Positions 52,700-61,501 are shown, counted from the stretch's first letter. The stretch is DNA of 64,000 nt from Mesorhizobium comanense (GCF_005503535.1 NZ_SCNN01000015.1:94846-158845); one strand, 5' to 3'. Notes: generated by a model from the sequence alone, not told the origin. Made by a program: numbers and translations.

Positions 52700-53587
52700 A
52701 TGGCTTTTGTGTCCGGGCGCCGTCTGGCGCAGCTGTTGGGTATTGTCGCGTTGGGCGCACTGGCCACGGGTTGCACGACGACGAAACCGGCGACCGATGC
52801 CAAGGGCGCCAAGCTTTCCTACGCGGCGGAACCCGGGGAAAGCGGCACAAGCAGCTTCTTCTCCTCGCATAATTTCAGCGGCCTCGCCGGCCGCAGCGTC
52901 ACCGTCAACAGCATTGCCGATCTCAAGCTCGGCTACCATGAGGTGGTGCTGACCTTCGACGACGGCCCGATGCCCGGCCGCACCGAAAACGTCCTGAAGG
53001 TGCTCGACAATGCCGGCGTCAAGGCGACGTTCATGATGGTCGGCCAGATGGCCCGCTCCTATCCCGCCATCGTGCGCGAAGTCGCGGCGCGTGGCCACAC
53101 GATCGGCACCCACACCCAGAGCCACGCCAACCTTGCGCATCTGAGCGCGGCTGCGGCCGAGGCGCAGATCGACGGCGGCATCAAGAGCGTCTCTGCCGCG
53201 CTGGTGCCGTCCATGCACGGCGTGGCGCCCTTCTTCCGCTTCCCTTACCTCGCCTCGACGGCCGCCCTTCGCCGACAACTCGCCGCGCGCGGCATCGTCG
53301 TCATCGATGCCGACATCGATTCCAAGGACTACTTCCAGTCGACGCCGGACCAGGTGCGCAAGCGCACCATGGCCCGGATCGCGCAGCGCGGCTCCGGCAT
53401 CATCCTGATGCACGACATTCACCCGCGCACGGCCCAGATGCTGCCCGCCCTGCTGGCCGATCTGAAAGCCAAGGGCTACAAGGTGGTAAGGCTGGTGCCA
53501 GGGCACGGCAGCCGCGAGCTTGTGTCGTCGCTGACCACCAGCACCGTCACCACGTCCACGCAGACGGCATTTGGCTACGGCCGCTAG
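52700..53587 (+). CDS. polysaccharide deacetylase family lipoprotein
   Basis: 295 residues. A lipoprotein signal with lipobox LATGC (Cys25) precedes a linker and a NodB domain: TFDDGP, THTQSH, RFPY and LMHDIH. It would act outside the inner membrane on peptidoglycan or exopolysaccharide. It follows the shorter paralogue by 139 bp. The region before it contains its own ATTAAC-rich promoter patch, so it need not be co-transcribed. Confidence 0.92.
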   Translation: MAFVSGRRLAQLLGIVALGALATGCTTTKPATDAKGAKLSYAAEPGESGTSSFFSSHNFSGLAGRSVTVNSIADLKLGYHEVVLTFDDGPMPGRTENVLKVLDNAGVKATFMMVGQMARSYPAIVREVAARGHTIGTHTQSHANLAHLSAAAAEAQIDGGIKSVSAALVPSMHGVAPFFRFPYLASTAALRRQLAARGIVVIDADIDSKDYFQSTPDQVRKRTMARIAQRGSGIILMHDIHPRTAQMLPALLADLKAKGYKVVRLVPGHGSRELVSSLTTSTVTTSTQTAFGYGR

Positions 53588-53602
53588 AGTAGATCAAGGC
53601 GC

Positions 53603-53791
53603 TCAGTCCTTTTGCTTAGCGCCGGCGCTCTTGCCGTCGGAGCTTTTCGACCGTTCCTCGAAACGCGCCGCTCCCTTCTTCAGCGGGTGACCGGTCTCTG
53701 CCTCGGTCTTGCGCTCGTCCCGCTCAGCGGCCTGCTTCAGCCCTTTGGCTGCCTGCTTTCCCTTCGCGGTCGGTGCCTGTTCGACGCCCAT
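53603..53791 (-). CDS. small basic hypothetical protein
   Basis: 62 residues, rich in Lys, Ala and Glu (KGKQAAKGLKQAAERDERK) with no hydrophobic segment. The ATG follows GGGAGGATG, a good ribosome site, which is the main support that it is real. Its composition suggests a soluble, possibly unstructured or nucleic-acid-associated protein. No family recognised. Confidence 0.6.
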   Translation of the reverse strand: MGVEQAPTAKGKQAAKGLKQAAERDERKTEAETGHPLKKGAARFEERSKSSDGKSAGAKQKD

Positions 53792-53912
53792 TGCATCCTC
53801 CCTTGGCGCGACAATCGCGCGGTCAGGAGCAACGTGCGTGACGTCTGGCGGTTCCGATGTCCTCGCCGAGGCCGTCTTCGGGCCCCAGCGCCCAGTTATC
53901 AGCGCCCAATCA

Positions 53913-54365
53913 TCAGCGCCCCGTCATCGCCCGGCGGAAAGCCTCCAGCGTCTCGGCGCTGACATGGTGCTCGATGCCCTCGGCGTCGATGCTTGCCGTT
54001 TCGGCGCTGACGCCGAGCGAGATCAGGAATGCCTCCACCGTCTGGTGGCGGATTCGGCTTTCCTCGGCCACCTTGCGGCCGGCTTCGGTGAGGAACACGC
54101 CGCGATAGGGCTTTCTGGAAACCAGCCCGTCCGCGCACAGCCTGGTCAGCATCTTGGCAACCGTCGGCTGGGCAACGCCGAGGCGGGCGGCGATATCGAC
54201 CTGGCGCGCCTCGTTGCCATCCTCGATCAGGTCCGCGATCAGCTCGACATAGTCCTCGACCAGGGCGCTGCGGCGCGCTTCGCGCGTCTGCCGGAACCCT
54301 TCCGAATGGACATCGGCGTCAGGCAGCGGCTTTTCGCGCGGGACCGGTCTGTTCTTCAGCGCCAA
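53913..54365 (-). CDS. mntR: manganese-responsive regulator MntR
   Basis: 150 residues with a TTG start at 54365 supported by GGAGGA seven bases upstream. The DtxR/MntR winged HTH is VDIAARLGVAQPTVAKMLTRL, followed by the metal-binding dimerisation domain with EESRIRHQTVEAFLISLGV and EGIEHHVS. It lacks an SH3-like tail, as in MntR proteins of E. coli type. It diverges from mntH; Mn-bound MntR should repress that gene. Confidence 0.92.
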   Translation of the reverse strand: MALKNRPVPREKPLPDADVHSEGFRQTREARRSALVEDYVELIADLIEDGNEARQVDIAARLGVAQPTVAKMLTRLCADGLVSRKPYRGVFLTEAGRKVAEESRIRHQTVEAFLISLGVSAETASIDAEGIEHHVSAETLEAFRRAMTGR

Positions 54366-54527
54366 TGCGCGCTCCTCCTTTGGGAGTTGGCCGTGCCTGC
54401 TTTCATAGCACAGGCTCTGATTCTTAAGGCCGTTTATTTGCATTCCGCGGCAGGCGCAACCGGCGTTTCCGATCAGCCCTTTCGCGCGCTGCCGGAGCAG
54501 TCGGCAAAAAGCACAGACAATGAAATA

Positions 54528-54564
54528 TAGCCTATTGCATAATGTTGAGCCGTGGCATAGGCTA
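54528..54564. promoter_or_regulatory. inverted repeat in the mntR-mntH intergenic region
   Basis: TAGCCTAT (54528-54535) and ATAGGCTA (54557-54564) are perfect inverted copies 21 bp apart, and each is AT-rich like MntR half-sites (core AGCCTATG type). They end 33 bp before the mntH ATG and are the best candidate for MntR binding. Confidence 0.65.
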
Positions 54565-54597
54565 CGACCATCCTCCCGAAGTCCAGAAAGCCGTTCC

Positions 54598-55962
54598 ATG
54601 TCAGAAGCAGAAGCCACAGCCACCCGATCCGCATGGCGGTTCGCCGGACGGGAGGAGGAGGACCAGCCCAGCCTGCGCGAGGTCAATGCCTCCATCGCGG
54701 TGCCGACTTCAGGCGCCTGGTTCCGCCGCCTCTTCGCCTTCATGGGTCCCGGCTACATGGTTTCGGTCGGCTATATGGACCCGGGCAACTGGGCGACCGA
54801 CCTCGCCGGTGGCGCGCAGTTCGGCTACACGCTGCTGTTCATCATCATGCTGTCCAACCTGATGGCGATCCTGCTGCAGGCGCTGTCGGCGCGGCTCGGC
54901 ATCGCGACAGGCCGCGATCTCGCCCAGGCCTGCCGCGCCTATTATCCACGCCCGGTCAACTTCGTGCTGTGGATCGCCTGCGAGCTGGCCATCATCGCCT
55001 GCGACCTCGCCGAGGTCATCGGCACGGCGATCGCGCTGCAGCTTCTGTTCGGCATTCCGCTGGTCGGGGGCGCGATGCTCACCGCGCTCGACGCCTTCCT
55101 CGTCCTGCTCTTGATGAACAAGGGGTTCCGCTATCTCGAAGCCTTCGTCATCGCGCTCCTGATCATCATCTTCGGCTGCTTCGCCATCCAGATCTTCGTC
55201 GCCGCGCCGCCGGCCGGCACGATCCTGCATTCGATGTTCGTGCCCTCCTCCGAGATCGTCACCAATCCGGCGATGCTCTACATCGCCATCGGCATCATCG
55301 GCGCCACCGTCATGCCGCACAATCTCTATCTGCATTCCTCGATCGTGCAGACCCGCGCCTATGAGCGCACCGAGAAAGGCAAGCGCGACGCCATCAAATG
55401 GGCGACGGCGGACTCCACCATCGCCCTCATGCTGGCGCTGTTCGTCAACGCCGCCATCCTGATCGTCGCGGCGGTCGCCTTCCACGAAACCGGCCACCAG
55501 GACGTCGCCGAGATCGAGGACGCCTTCAAGCTGCTGTCGCCGCTGCTCGGCCTTAGCATCGCCTCCATCCTGTTCGCCGTGGCGCTGCTCGCCTCCGGCC
55601 TCAATTCGACGGTGACGGCGACGCTCGCCGGCCAGATCATCATGGAAGGCTTCCTGCGCCTGCGCATCCCGAACTGGGCGCGTCGCCTGCTGACGCGCGG
55701 CCTCGCCATCATCCCGGTCGTGGTCGTCACCGCGCTCTATGGTGAAAAGGGCACCGGACAGTTGCTGATCTTCAGCCAGGTGGTGTTGTCGATGCAACTG
55801 CCCTTCGCGGTCATCCCGCTGGTGCAGTTCGTCTCCAGCAAGGAGAAGATGGGCAGCTTCGCCATCCCGCGCACCGTGGCGGTGCTTGCCTGGGTGGTCG
55901 CCGCGGTCATCCTCGTGCTCAATTTCAAGCTGCTCTACGACACCATGTTCGGGGTCGGCTAG
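54598..55962 (+). CDS. mntH: Nramp family divalent metal (Mn) transporter
   Basis: 454 residues and 11 helices. The metal-binding motif DPGNWATD (residues 61-68) and the helix-6 motif MPHNLYLHSS are both intact. It imports Mn2+ (and perhaps Fe2+) with protons. The ATG at 54598 is chosen because it is the first in-frame ATG after the operator; the Shine-Dalgarno is weak. Control by the divergent MntR is expected. Confidence 0.95.
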   Translation: MSEAEATATRSAWRFAGREEEDQPSLREVNASIAVPTSGAWFRRLFAFMGPGYMVSVGYMDPGNWATDLAGGAQFGYTLLFIIMLSNLMAILLQALSARLGIATGRDLAQACRAYYPRPVNFVLWIACELAIIACDLAEVIGTAIALQLLFGIPLVGGAMLTALDAFLVLLLMNKGFRYLEAFVIALLIIIFGCFAIQIFVAAPPAGTILHSMFVPSSEIVTNPAMLYIAIGIIGATVMPHNLYLHSSIVQTRAYERTEKGKRDAIKWATADSTIALMLALFVNAAILIVAAVAFHETGHQDVAEIEDAFKLLSPLLGLSIASILFAVALLASGLNSTVTATLAGQIIMEGFLRLRIPNWARRLLTRGLAIIPVVVVTALYGEKGTGQLLIFSQVVLSMQLPFAVIPLVQFVSSKEKMGSFAIPRTVAVLAWVVAAVILVLNFKLLYDTMFGVG

Positions 55963-56024
55963 GGTGATTTGGAAAGCGTCCAGAGCCGGGTGACAGGCCG
56001 GCAATCCGCGCTATCTTCCCTGTG

Positions 56025-56864
56025 ATGAGCGCGCTCGAGGACGCCAGGAGATTCTATGCCAGGCTGATGGCGGCCAATGCCGCCTCGGCCGATCCGCGCC
56101 TGGAGGAAATCTTCGCCGGAGTCCCGCGCGAAGCCTTCCTCGGGCCGGGGCCGTGGACGGTCATCGCCGGCACCAGCAAGATCACGACGCCGGGCGCGGA
56201 CCCGATCCACCTCTATCAGAACGTGCTGGTGGCGCTCGATGCCGACAAGGGCATCAACAATGGCGAGCCTTTCCTGCACGCCATGTGGATCGGCAAACTC
56301 GCGCCGAGGCCCGGCGAGATCGTCTCGCATATCGGTGCCGGCACCGGCTACTACACCGCCCTGCTGGCCAGACTGGTTGCGCCGGGTGGCGCCGTCACCG
56401 CCTTTGAAATCGAGGCTGATCTTGCTGCGCGGGCCAGGACGAATCTGAAGGCCTACGACAACGTCCGCGTCGTCCACGCCGACGCGGTCACATCAGGCCT
56501 GCCGCTGTCCGACATCATCTATGTCAATGCCGGCGTCGCCGCCCCTCCGGCCCAATGGCTCAAGGCGCTGCGCCCCGGTGGCCGCATGGTCTTCCCCTGG
56601 CGTCCGGCCGAACAGGTCCCGCTGGCGCTGCTGGTGACACGCACCACAACAGGCTTTGCCTGCGACCCCTTCATGCGCTCCTGGTTCATCCCTTGCGTCG
56701 GCGCGTCCGCGATCCCCGACGCGGCGAAGATCCCGACACGCCAGGAAGCCTCGCGCAGCCGTTCCATCTGGCTGCTGGAGGACCGGCCGCCCGACCGCAC
56801 CGCCACCGCTGTCCTGGGCGATGTCTGGTTCTCGTCGAAGCCCATCGCCGGCTCGGGCAATTGA
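56025..56864 (+). CDS. protein-L-isoaspartate methyltransferase-like SAM methyltransferase
   Basis: 279 residues. The SAM-binding motif is HIGAGTGYYTALLARLV (residues about 103-119), with VTAFEIE and VVHADAVT as later motifs, as in the PCMT fold. It is longer and more diverged than classical Pcm, so the substrate may differ. The ATG at 56025 is one codon after a GTG that could also serve. It lies 62 bp after mntH but with no obvious functional link. Confidence 0.8.
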   Translation: MSALEDARRFYARLMAANAASADPRLEEIFAGVPREAFLGPGPWTVIAGTSKITTPGADPIHLYQNVLVALDADKGINNGEPFLHAMWIGKLAPRPGEIVSHIGAGTGYYTALLARLVAPGGAVTAFEIEADLAARARTNLKAYDNVRVVHADAVTSGLPLSDIIYVNAGVAAPPAQWLKALRPGGRMVFPWRPAEQVPLALLVTRTTTGFACDPFMRSWFIPCVGASAIPDAAKIPTRQEASRSRSIWLLEDRPPDRTATAVLGDVWFSSKPIAGSGN

Positions 56865-56912
56865 CGCATCGCGGGTCCTGCTCCGACAGCTGCGGGTTCT
56901 TCTGGGTGACCT

Positions 56913-57782
56913 TCAGGCCGCCTGCGCCCTTCGCGCCAGCCCATCCCTTATGTGCCGTGCGAATTCCCGCGCCGCGGGGCTGACGCCATGCCTGGGCAGA
57001 TGCAGGTTGATCGAAAAATTCGGCAGCGGCGGCAGTCCCGCGTCGAACGGCAAAATGTCGAGATCCGCAGGCACGGTCGACGCCAGCCAGGTGGTGACGG
57101 CCAGGTCCGAGCGCACCGTCGCCGTCGTCGCGTCGATGTTGCCGTTTTCGAACACGGTGCGCCATTCCACCCCATGTTCGTCGAGCGCCGACAGCACCGC
57201 CGGCCGGAAGGCGCAGGTGTCGGCGACGATCGACACCGGCAGTGGCCGTTTGGCGCGGGCGACGCCGCCCCTGGCGCCGACCCAGACCAGCCGGTCGACA
57301 GCCAGGCATTCGCCTGTTGTCGGACCGACCCGCTCCTCGATGACGGCAAGATCGATGGTCCCCGCCGCAAGTGCTGCGGCCAGTTCCGGCGACGAGGCGC
57401 AGACCAGCGATATCTCGACCTGCGGATAGGTCTCTGCATAGGCCTTCAGCACCGGCGCCAGCAAGGTGCCGACAAGATCATAGGGCACGCCGAGCCGCAC
57501 CTGGCCGTCGACGGTGCTGCCCGAAATGTCGGCCCAGATTTCGTCATTGAGGGTGAGCAGGCGCCTGGCCTTGTCGAGCAGGCGCTCACCCGAACGGGTC
57601 AGCCGTAAGCCGCGCCGGTCACGCTCGAACAGGCTGCGGCCGAGCGTCTCCTCCAGCCGCTTGACCTGCTGGCTGACGGCGCCCTGCGTGAGATGCAGCG
57701 CATTGGCCGCCGCCGTCATGCTGGCCCTGTCGGCGACGGTGACGAAGGTGCGCACCAGGGCGGTATCGAGATTGCGGATCAT
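56913..57782 (-). CDS. LysR family transcriptional regulator (ArgP-like, faces lysE)
   Basis: 289 residues from ATG 57782. The winged HTH begins at residue 3 (LDTALVRTFVTVADRASMTA, LTQGAVSQQVKRLEE) and the effector domain follows. A well-spaced promoter ends seven bases before this ATG, which is why it is chosen over ATG 57812. The divergent LysE-type exporter is its probable target; such regulators respond to basic amino acids. Confidence 0.85.
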   Translation of the reverse strand: MIRNLDTALVRTFVTVADRASMTAAANALHLTQGAVSQQVKRLEETLGRSLFERDRRGLRLTRSGERLLDKARRLLTLNDEIWADISGSTVDGQVRLGVPYDLVGTLLAPVLKAYAETYPQVEISLVCASSPELAAALAAGTIDLAVIEERVGPTTGECLAVDRLVWVGARGGVARAKRPLPVSIVADTCAFRPAVLSALDEHGVEWRTVFENGNIDATTATVRSDLAVTTWLASTVPADLDILPFDAGLPPLPNFSINLHLPRHGVSPAAREFARHIRDGLARRAQAA

Positions 57783-57788
57783 CTCAGC

Positions 57789-57817
57789 ATTATAGATGCT
57801 AATGTCTGGCATCGCAA
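57789..57817 (-). promoter_or_regulatory. sigma70-like promoter of the LysR gene
   Basis: On the minus strand a -35 box TTGCGA (57817-57812) and a perfect -10 TATAAT (57794-57789) are separated by 17 bp. The gene's ATG is seven bases past the -10, so the transcript may be leaderless. Confidence 0.7.
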
Positions 57818-57878
57818 ACATTGCATTTACTGATACAAGGCAAGGCCTACCATGGACCCTTCATATCAAGGACATCCC

Positions 57879-58478
57879 ATGCTCCAGCCCATCCTGCCGC
57901 TGATCCTGTTTGCCTTCGTGGCCACCGCCACGCCCGGCATCGCCACCACTCTGTCGACCGCCTCGGGCGCGCAGTTCGGCTTTCGCCGCTCCGTGCCGCT
58001 GATGGCCGGAAGTGCGGCCGGCCTCGCCACGGTCACGGGCGCCGCCGCCGCCGGGCTTGCCGGCCTGCTGCTTGCCATGCCCTCGCTGCAACTTGCCATG
58101 AAGGTCGCCGGCTCGGCCTATCTCCTTTGGCTGGCCATCAGGATCGGCCGCGCCGGACCGCCCAATCTCGATGTCACCATGGCCAGGCCCAACAGCTTCT
58201 TCGGCGGCGCCGGCATCCAGTGGATGAACCCCAAGGGCTGGGCGATGGGCCTGGGCGCCGCGGCATCCTTCGCAGCCCTCGCCGACGGCCCGGGACAGCT
58301 GGCGCTGCTGCTCGGCTCGACCTTCGGCCTCACCGCCGCCATCTCTTTGTCCGTCTGGTGTATCGCCGGCATGGTGCTGGCGCGTCTGCTCAAGACGGAA
58401 TGGCAATGGCGCGTCCTCAACGTCGTGCTGGCCCTGGTGCTGGCCGCGTCCATCATCCCGATGTGGCGAACGGCTTAG
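57879..58478 (+). CDS. LysE family amino acid exporter
   Basis: 199 residues with six hydrophobic helices. The LysE/RhtB features are LFAFVATATPGIATTLSTAS, FGFRRSVPLMAGSAAG and QWMNPKGWAMGLGAAAS. It should export an amino acid or related metabolite. The ATG at 57879 follows CAAGGA; ATG 57852 is also possible. It is divergent from the LysR gene. Confidence 0.9.
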   Translation: MLQPILPLILFAFVATATPGIATTLSTASGAQFGFRRSVPLMAGSAAGLATVTGAAAAGLAGLLLAMPSLQLAMKVAGSAYLLWLAIRIGRAGPPNLDVTMARPNSFFGGAGIQWMNPKGWAMGLGAAASFAALADGPGQLALLLGSTFGLTAAISLSVWCIAGMVLARLLKTEWQWRVLNVVLALVLAASIIPMWRTA

Positions 58479-58518
58479 CCTGCAAGGTTAGCGCCAGCAC
58501 CTCCACGTGGACGCCAGC

Positions 58519-58676
58519 ACCCCCACCCGGACCTTCGGTCCGACCTCCCCACAAGGGGGAGGTAGGGAGACCGGCTTTTCGAACCTCCACGAGACCAAAG
58601 TTCGCATGGGCGTACAAGGCGCCTCCTTACCCTCCCCCCTGTGGGGAGGGTCGCTGCGAAGCAGCGGGGTGGGGGT
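58519..58676. repeat. 158-bp intergenic inverted-repeat element
   Basis: Left arm (ACCCCCACCC..., ACCTCCCCACAAGGGGGAGGT) pairs with the right arm (ACCCTCCCCCCTGTGGGGAGGGT, ...GGGGTGGGGGT) through related but not identical blocks; a sub-hairpin GGACC-ttc-GGTCC and a CGCTGC/GCAGCG hairpin lie within. It fills the 222-bp gap between LysE and the SDR gene and belongs with the other CCCC-rich elements. Confidence 0.8.
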
Positions 58677-58700
58677 ACTGGTTCGCAAAGCGAACCAGCC

Positions 58701-59495
58701 TCAAACCCCATACCGTGCCGCCGGCTTGTCGGCGTGCAGGCTGCCGTAGAAGGCTTGCCGGGCGCCGAGGAAGACATCGAGTTTTGCCGGATCCACGAGT
58801 GCCGGCACGGTGACGGCTTCACCCCTGGCCAGACCGACAAGGGCCGCATCGACCATGTCGTTGGCGCTCATGACGATCTCCTTCGGAAGCTGGTCAATAT
58901 CGCTGCCGGCAAGTTCCCAGAAATCGGTCCGCGTCGCGCCCGGCAGCACCGCCTGCGCCTGCACATTGGTGCCGGCGACCTCGCGTTGCAGCGCTTCGGT
59001 GAAGTTGACGACATAGGCCTTGGTGCCGCTGTAGATGCCGCCGAAGCCGGTTTCATAGGCGAGCACCGAGGCGATGTTGACGATGGCGCCCTGGTTGCGC
59101 GCCAAAAACCCCGGAAGCACGGCACGGGTCAGGCGGGTCAGCGCGATGACATTGACCTTGATCATGCGCTCGGCGGCGTCGGCGTCGGCCGTCGCCACCA
59201 CCTGCTGGCCGCCGAGGCCGGCATTGTTGACCAGCAGCGTCACGCTCACGTCGGCTGCTATCACCCGCTCGACGCGGCGCACGTCGTCGTCATCGGAAAG
59301 ATCGGCTGCGATGAAGCTGACCTTGCGGTCATAGGCATAGCGCAACTTCTCGGCCAGTTCCTCGAGCCGGTCGGCGCGCCGCGCCACCAGCAACAGGTCA
59401 TAGCCCTGCCCTGCCAGCCGGTCGGCATAGACGGCGCCAATGCCCGACGACGCACCGGTGACGACTGCGGTGCCCTTGTTTGTCTGTCCACTCAT
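58701..59495 (-). CDS. SDR family oxidoreductase
   Basis: 264 residues. TGASSGIG (residues 13-20), NNAGLGG and YSGTKAYVV mark a classical short-chain dehydrogenase with an NADP-favouring Arg pair (VARRADRLE). The ATG follows AAGGAACAGG. A MarR regulator diverges from it, with paired operators between. Confidence 0.92.
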   Translation of the reverse strand: MSGQTNKGTAVVTGASSGIGAVYADRLAGQGYDLLLVARRADRLEELAEKLRYAYDRKVSFIAADLSDDDDVRRVERVIAADVSVTLLVNNAGLGGQQVVATADADAAERMIKVNVIALTRLTRAVLPGFLARNQGAIVNIASVLAYETGFGGIYSGTKAYVVNFTEALQREVAGTNVQAQAVLPGATRTDFWELAGSDIDQLPKEIVMSANDMVDAALVGLARGEAVTVPALVDPAKLDVFLGARQAFYGSLHADKPAARYGV

Positions 59496-59587
59496 TGTCC
59501 TGTTCCTTCTGTCTGAATTGCTTGCTGACCCGGCCGGCGGCATCGTGGGCTTGCGCCAAGCATGCCGGCTTGCCGCCTGATTTCAAT

Positions 59588-59630
59588 TAGTGGCATATAC
59601 CACTTTTAATGAAGTAGGCATATGCCACTA
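59588..59630. promoter_or_regulatory. two MarR-type operators between SDR and marR genes
   Basis: Two imperfect copies of TAGTGGCATATGCCACTA lie at 59588-59605 and 59613-59630. The best arms are TAGTGGCAT AT in the first and ATATGCCACTA in the second (11-bp perfect inverted pair). They sit in the middle of the 211-bp divergent promoter region and are likely MarR sites controlling the SDR gene. Confidence 0.8.
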
Positions 59631-59706
59631 TCTTGTCAATGAGCGTTCCGGGGATTATTTGAAGGGCAGCAGCCGGACATCATGCCTGCGCCGCGAGGGA
59701 TCAACC

Positions 59707-60162
59707 ATGTCGAAAGAGGCCCTGCCTGGACTGTCGCTTTGCAACAACGCGATGCTGCGTCGCGCGACGCGCAAGATCGGCCAATACTATGACGACGTGC
59801 TGGCCCCCTCGGGCCTGAAGGCCACGCAGCAGGGCCTGCTCTATCAGATCAGCATCGGCAACGAGCCGGCGATGGGGGCCATTGCTGCGGCCCTGATCAT
59901 GGACCTGTCGGCGCTTGGCCACACGCTGAAACCGCTGATCCGGGACAGCTATGTCGAGACCTTCGCGGACCCGGCTGATCGCCGTATCAAGCGCGTGCGT
60001 CTGACGCCACAAGGGCAGGTCAAGCTCGATGAGGTGATGAAGCTCTGGCGCGTTGCCCAGCAACACTTCGAGGAGGTGGTGGGCAAGGATCGGGCGCAAA
60101 GCCTGCGCGCGGCGCTGGAAGACGTTTCCGCGCTGGATTTCGATCTGCCGCCGGCTGCCTAG
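59707..60162 (+). CDS. MarR family transcriptional regulator
   Basis: 151 residues. The winged HTH is in the middle (GLKATQQGLLYQISIG, LIMDLSALGHTLKPLIRDSY, then RRIKRVRLTPQGQVKL). The ATG at 59707 follows GAGGGATC. It probably represses itself and the divergent SDR gene, with release by a phenolic or other small ligand. Confidence 0.9.
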   Translation: MSKEALPGLSLCNNAMLRRATRKIGQYYDDVLAPSGLKATQQGLLYQISIGNEPAMGAIAAALIMDLSALGHTLKPLIRDSYVETFADPADRRIKRVRLTPQGQVKLDEVMKLWRVAQQHFEEVVGKDRAQSLRAALEDVSALDFDLPPAA

Positions 60163-60282
60163 AGCAATTCCAGGAAAAGTGTCAGCGGTTTTCCCGGGAA
60201 AAGCGCAAAGCGCTTTCCCTTGGGAATTGCGTCAAAACGAGTCAGAGCGGTTCGCCGTTTCCATGAAACGGTGAACCGCTCT
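60161..60282. repeat. intergenic repeat with two hairpins, probable bidirectional terminator
   Basis: GCAATTCC (60164-60171) and GGAATTGC (60223-60230) enclose a GGGAAAAGCGC / GCGCTTTCCC hairpin. Next to it AGAGCGGTTC (60244-60253) and GAACCGCTCT (60273-60282), with inner CCGTTTC / GAAACGG, make a near-perfect 18-bp stem. The first part looks like the AATTCC...GGAATTGC repeat common in rhizobial genomes. It lies between convergent marR and MFS genes. Confidence 0.8.
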
Positions 60283-60308
60283 GAAGCAGCCGACTGCACT
60301 TGATGACA

Positions 60309-61487
60309 CTATTCCGCCGGCATCGCCACTGGCCGCGCCAGCATCCGCCCGGCCAGCACGATGCCCAGTCCGATGACCGGGAAGGCCGCGGCGATCAGGC
60401 CGAGATCGGCCGGCGCGCCGTAGCGCAGCACCTCGCCGCCGACGACGGCGCCCAGCGCCACGCCCAGATAGAGCGCCGAACCGTTGAGCGACAGCACGAT
60501 CGGCGCGGCGTCGGGCGCCAGCTTGATGATGCGGCTGGCCTGCGCCGGCGGGAACGCCCAGCCGACAATGCCCCACGGCACCATCATCGCCATCAATGCC
60601 GGCCCGGCTATATGCTGCGGCAGGAAGGTCGGCACCACCGACAACATCACCAGCATGGCGGCGCTGAGCGCCAGCGACCAGCCGACGGTGCGGGTGGCGC
60701 CGAAACGGTCCGCCGCCTGGCCGCCGGCGATGTTGCCGATGACGGCGCCGACGCCGAAGGCGAGCAGCATGCCGGGCAGCGCGATCTGGCCGAGCCCCGC
60801 GCCTTCGATGGCGAGCGGCGCGACATAGGCAAACACGGTGAAGGCGCCGGTCAGCGCCAGCAGCGTGGTCAGCAGGATCGGCATCACGCCCGGCCGCATG
60901 GCCGCCGCCAGCCGGCGCCGGAGCGGCAGCCGGGTGCCGACGATGCCGCGCGGCAACCGGTGCCACAGGATCGCGCCGGCGAGCGCGCCAAGCCCGGCTA
61001 TGGCGTAGAAGGTGCCGCGCCAGCCGGCGAAGGCCGCCACCAGCGCGCCCAGCGGCGCGCCGACCGCGACAGCCACGGTGGTGCCGCCGACGACGACCGC
61101 GATGGCGCGCGCCCGGTGGTGGTCATCGACAAGCGCCACTGCCGTGCCCTGCGCGGTCGCCGCGAACAGGCCCGAGGACAGCGCCATGATGATGCGGGCG
61201 GCAAGCAGCACCTCGAAGGATGAACTGAGCGCGGCCACGACATTGCCGACGACGAAGAACACCAGCGTCCACAGGATGACGCGGCGCCGGTCCCACTCCC
61301 CGGTCAGTGTCGCCAGGATTGGCGTGCCCAGCGCATAGGCGATCGCGAAGGCGGTGATCAGCGAGCCCGCGAGCGGAATGGAGATACCAGCATCCCTGGC
61401 GATGTCAGGCAGGAGGCTGGAGATGACGAAGCCTTCGGTCGAGATCGCGAACGATCCGAGCGCAAGCCAGTAGATCCGCTTGTCCAT
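60309..61487 (-). CDS. MFS efflux transporter (DHA1, AraJ-like)
   Basis: 392 residues and 12 helices. It starts LALGSFAISTEGFVISSLLP and keeps the helix-5 motif GAPLGALVAAFAGWRGTFY, typical of the AraJ/arabinose-efflux group. The ATG follows AAGGA. It is divergent from an ArsR regulator with a palindrome between, so it is likely an inducible exporter. Confidence 0.9.
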   Translation of the reverse strand: MDKRIYWLALGSFAISTEGFVISSLLPDIARDAGISIPLAGSLITAFAIAYALGTPILATLTGEWDRRRVILWTLVFFVVGNVVAALSSSFEVLLAARIIMALSSGLFAATAQGTAVALVDDHHRARAIAVVVGGTTVAVAVGAPLGALVAAFAGWRGTFYAIAGLGALAGAILWHRLPRGIVGTRLPLRRRLAAAMRPGVMPILLTTLLALTGAFTVFAYVAPLAIEGAGLGQIALPGMLLAFGVGAVIGNIAGGQAADRFGATRTVGWSLALSAAMLVMLSVVPTFLPQHIAGPALMAMMVPWGIVGWAFPPAQASRIIKLAPDAAPIVLSLNGSALYLGVALGAVVGGEVLRYGAPADLGLIAAAFPVIGLGIVLAGRMLARPVAMPAE

Positions 61488-61501
61488 GGGGAATGTCCTT
61501 A

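Noticed and set aside
54709..56004. A 431-codon minus-strand frame over mntH
   Set aside because: Asp/Glu/Arg/His-rich shadow of a membrane protein gene; no domain.
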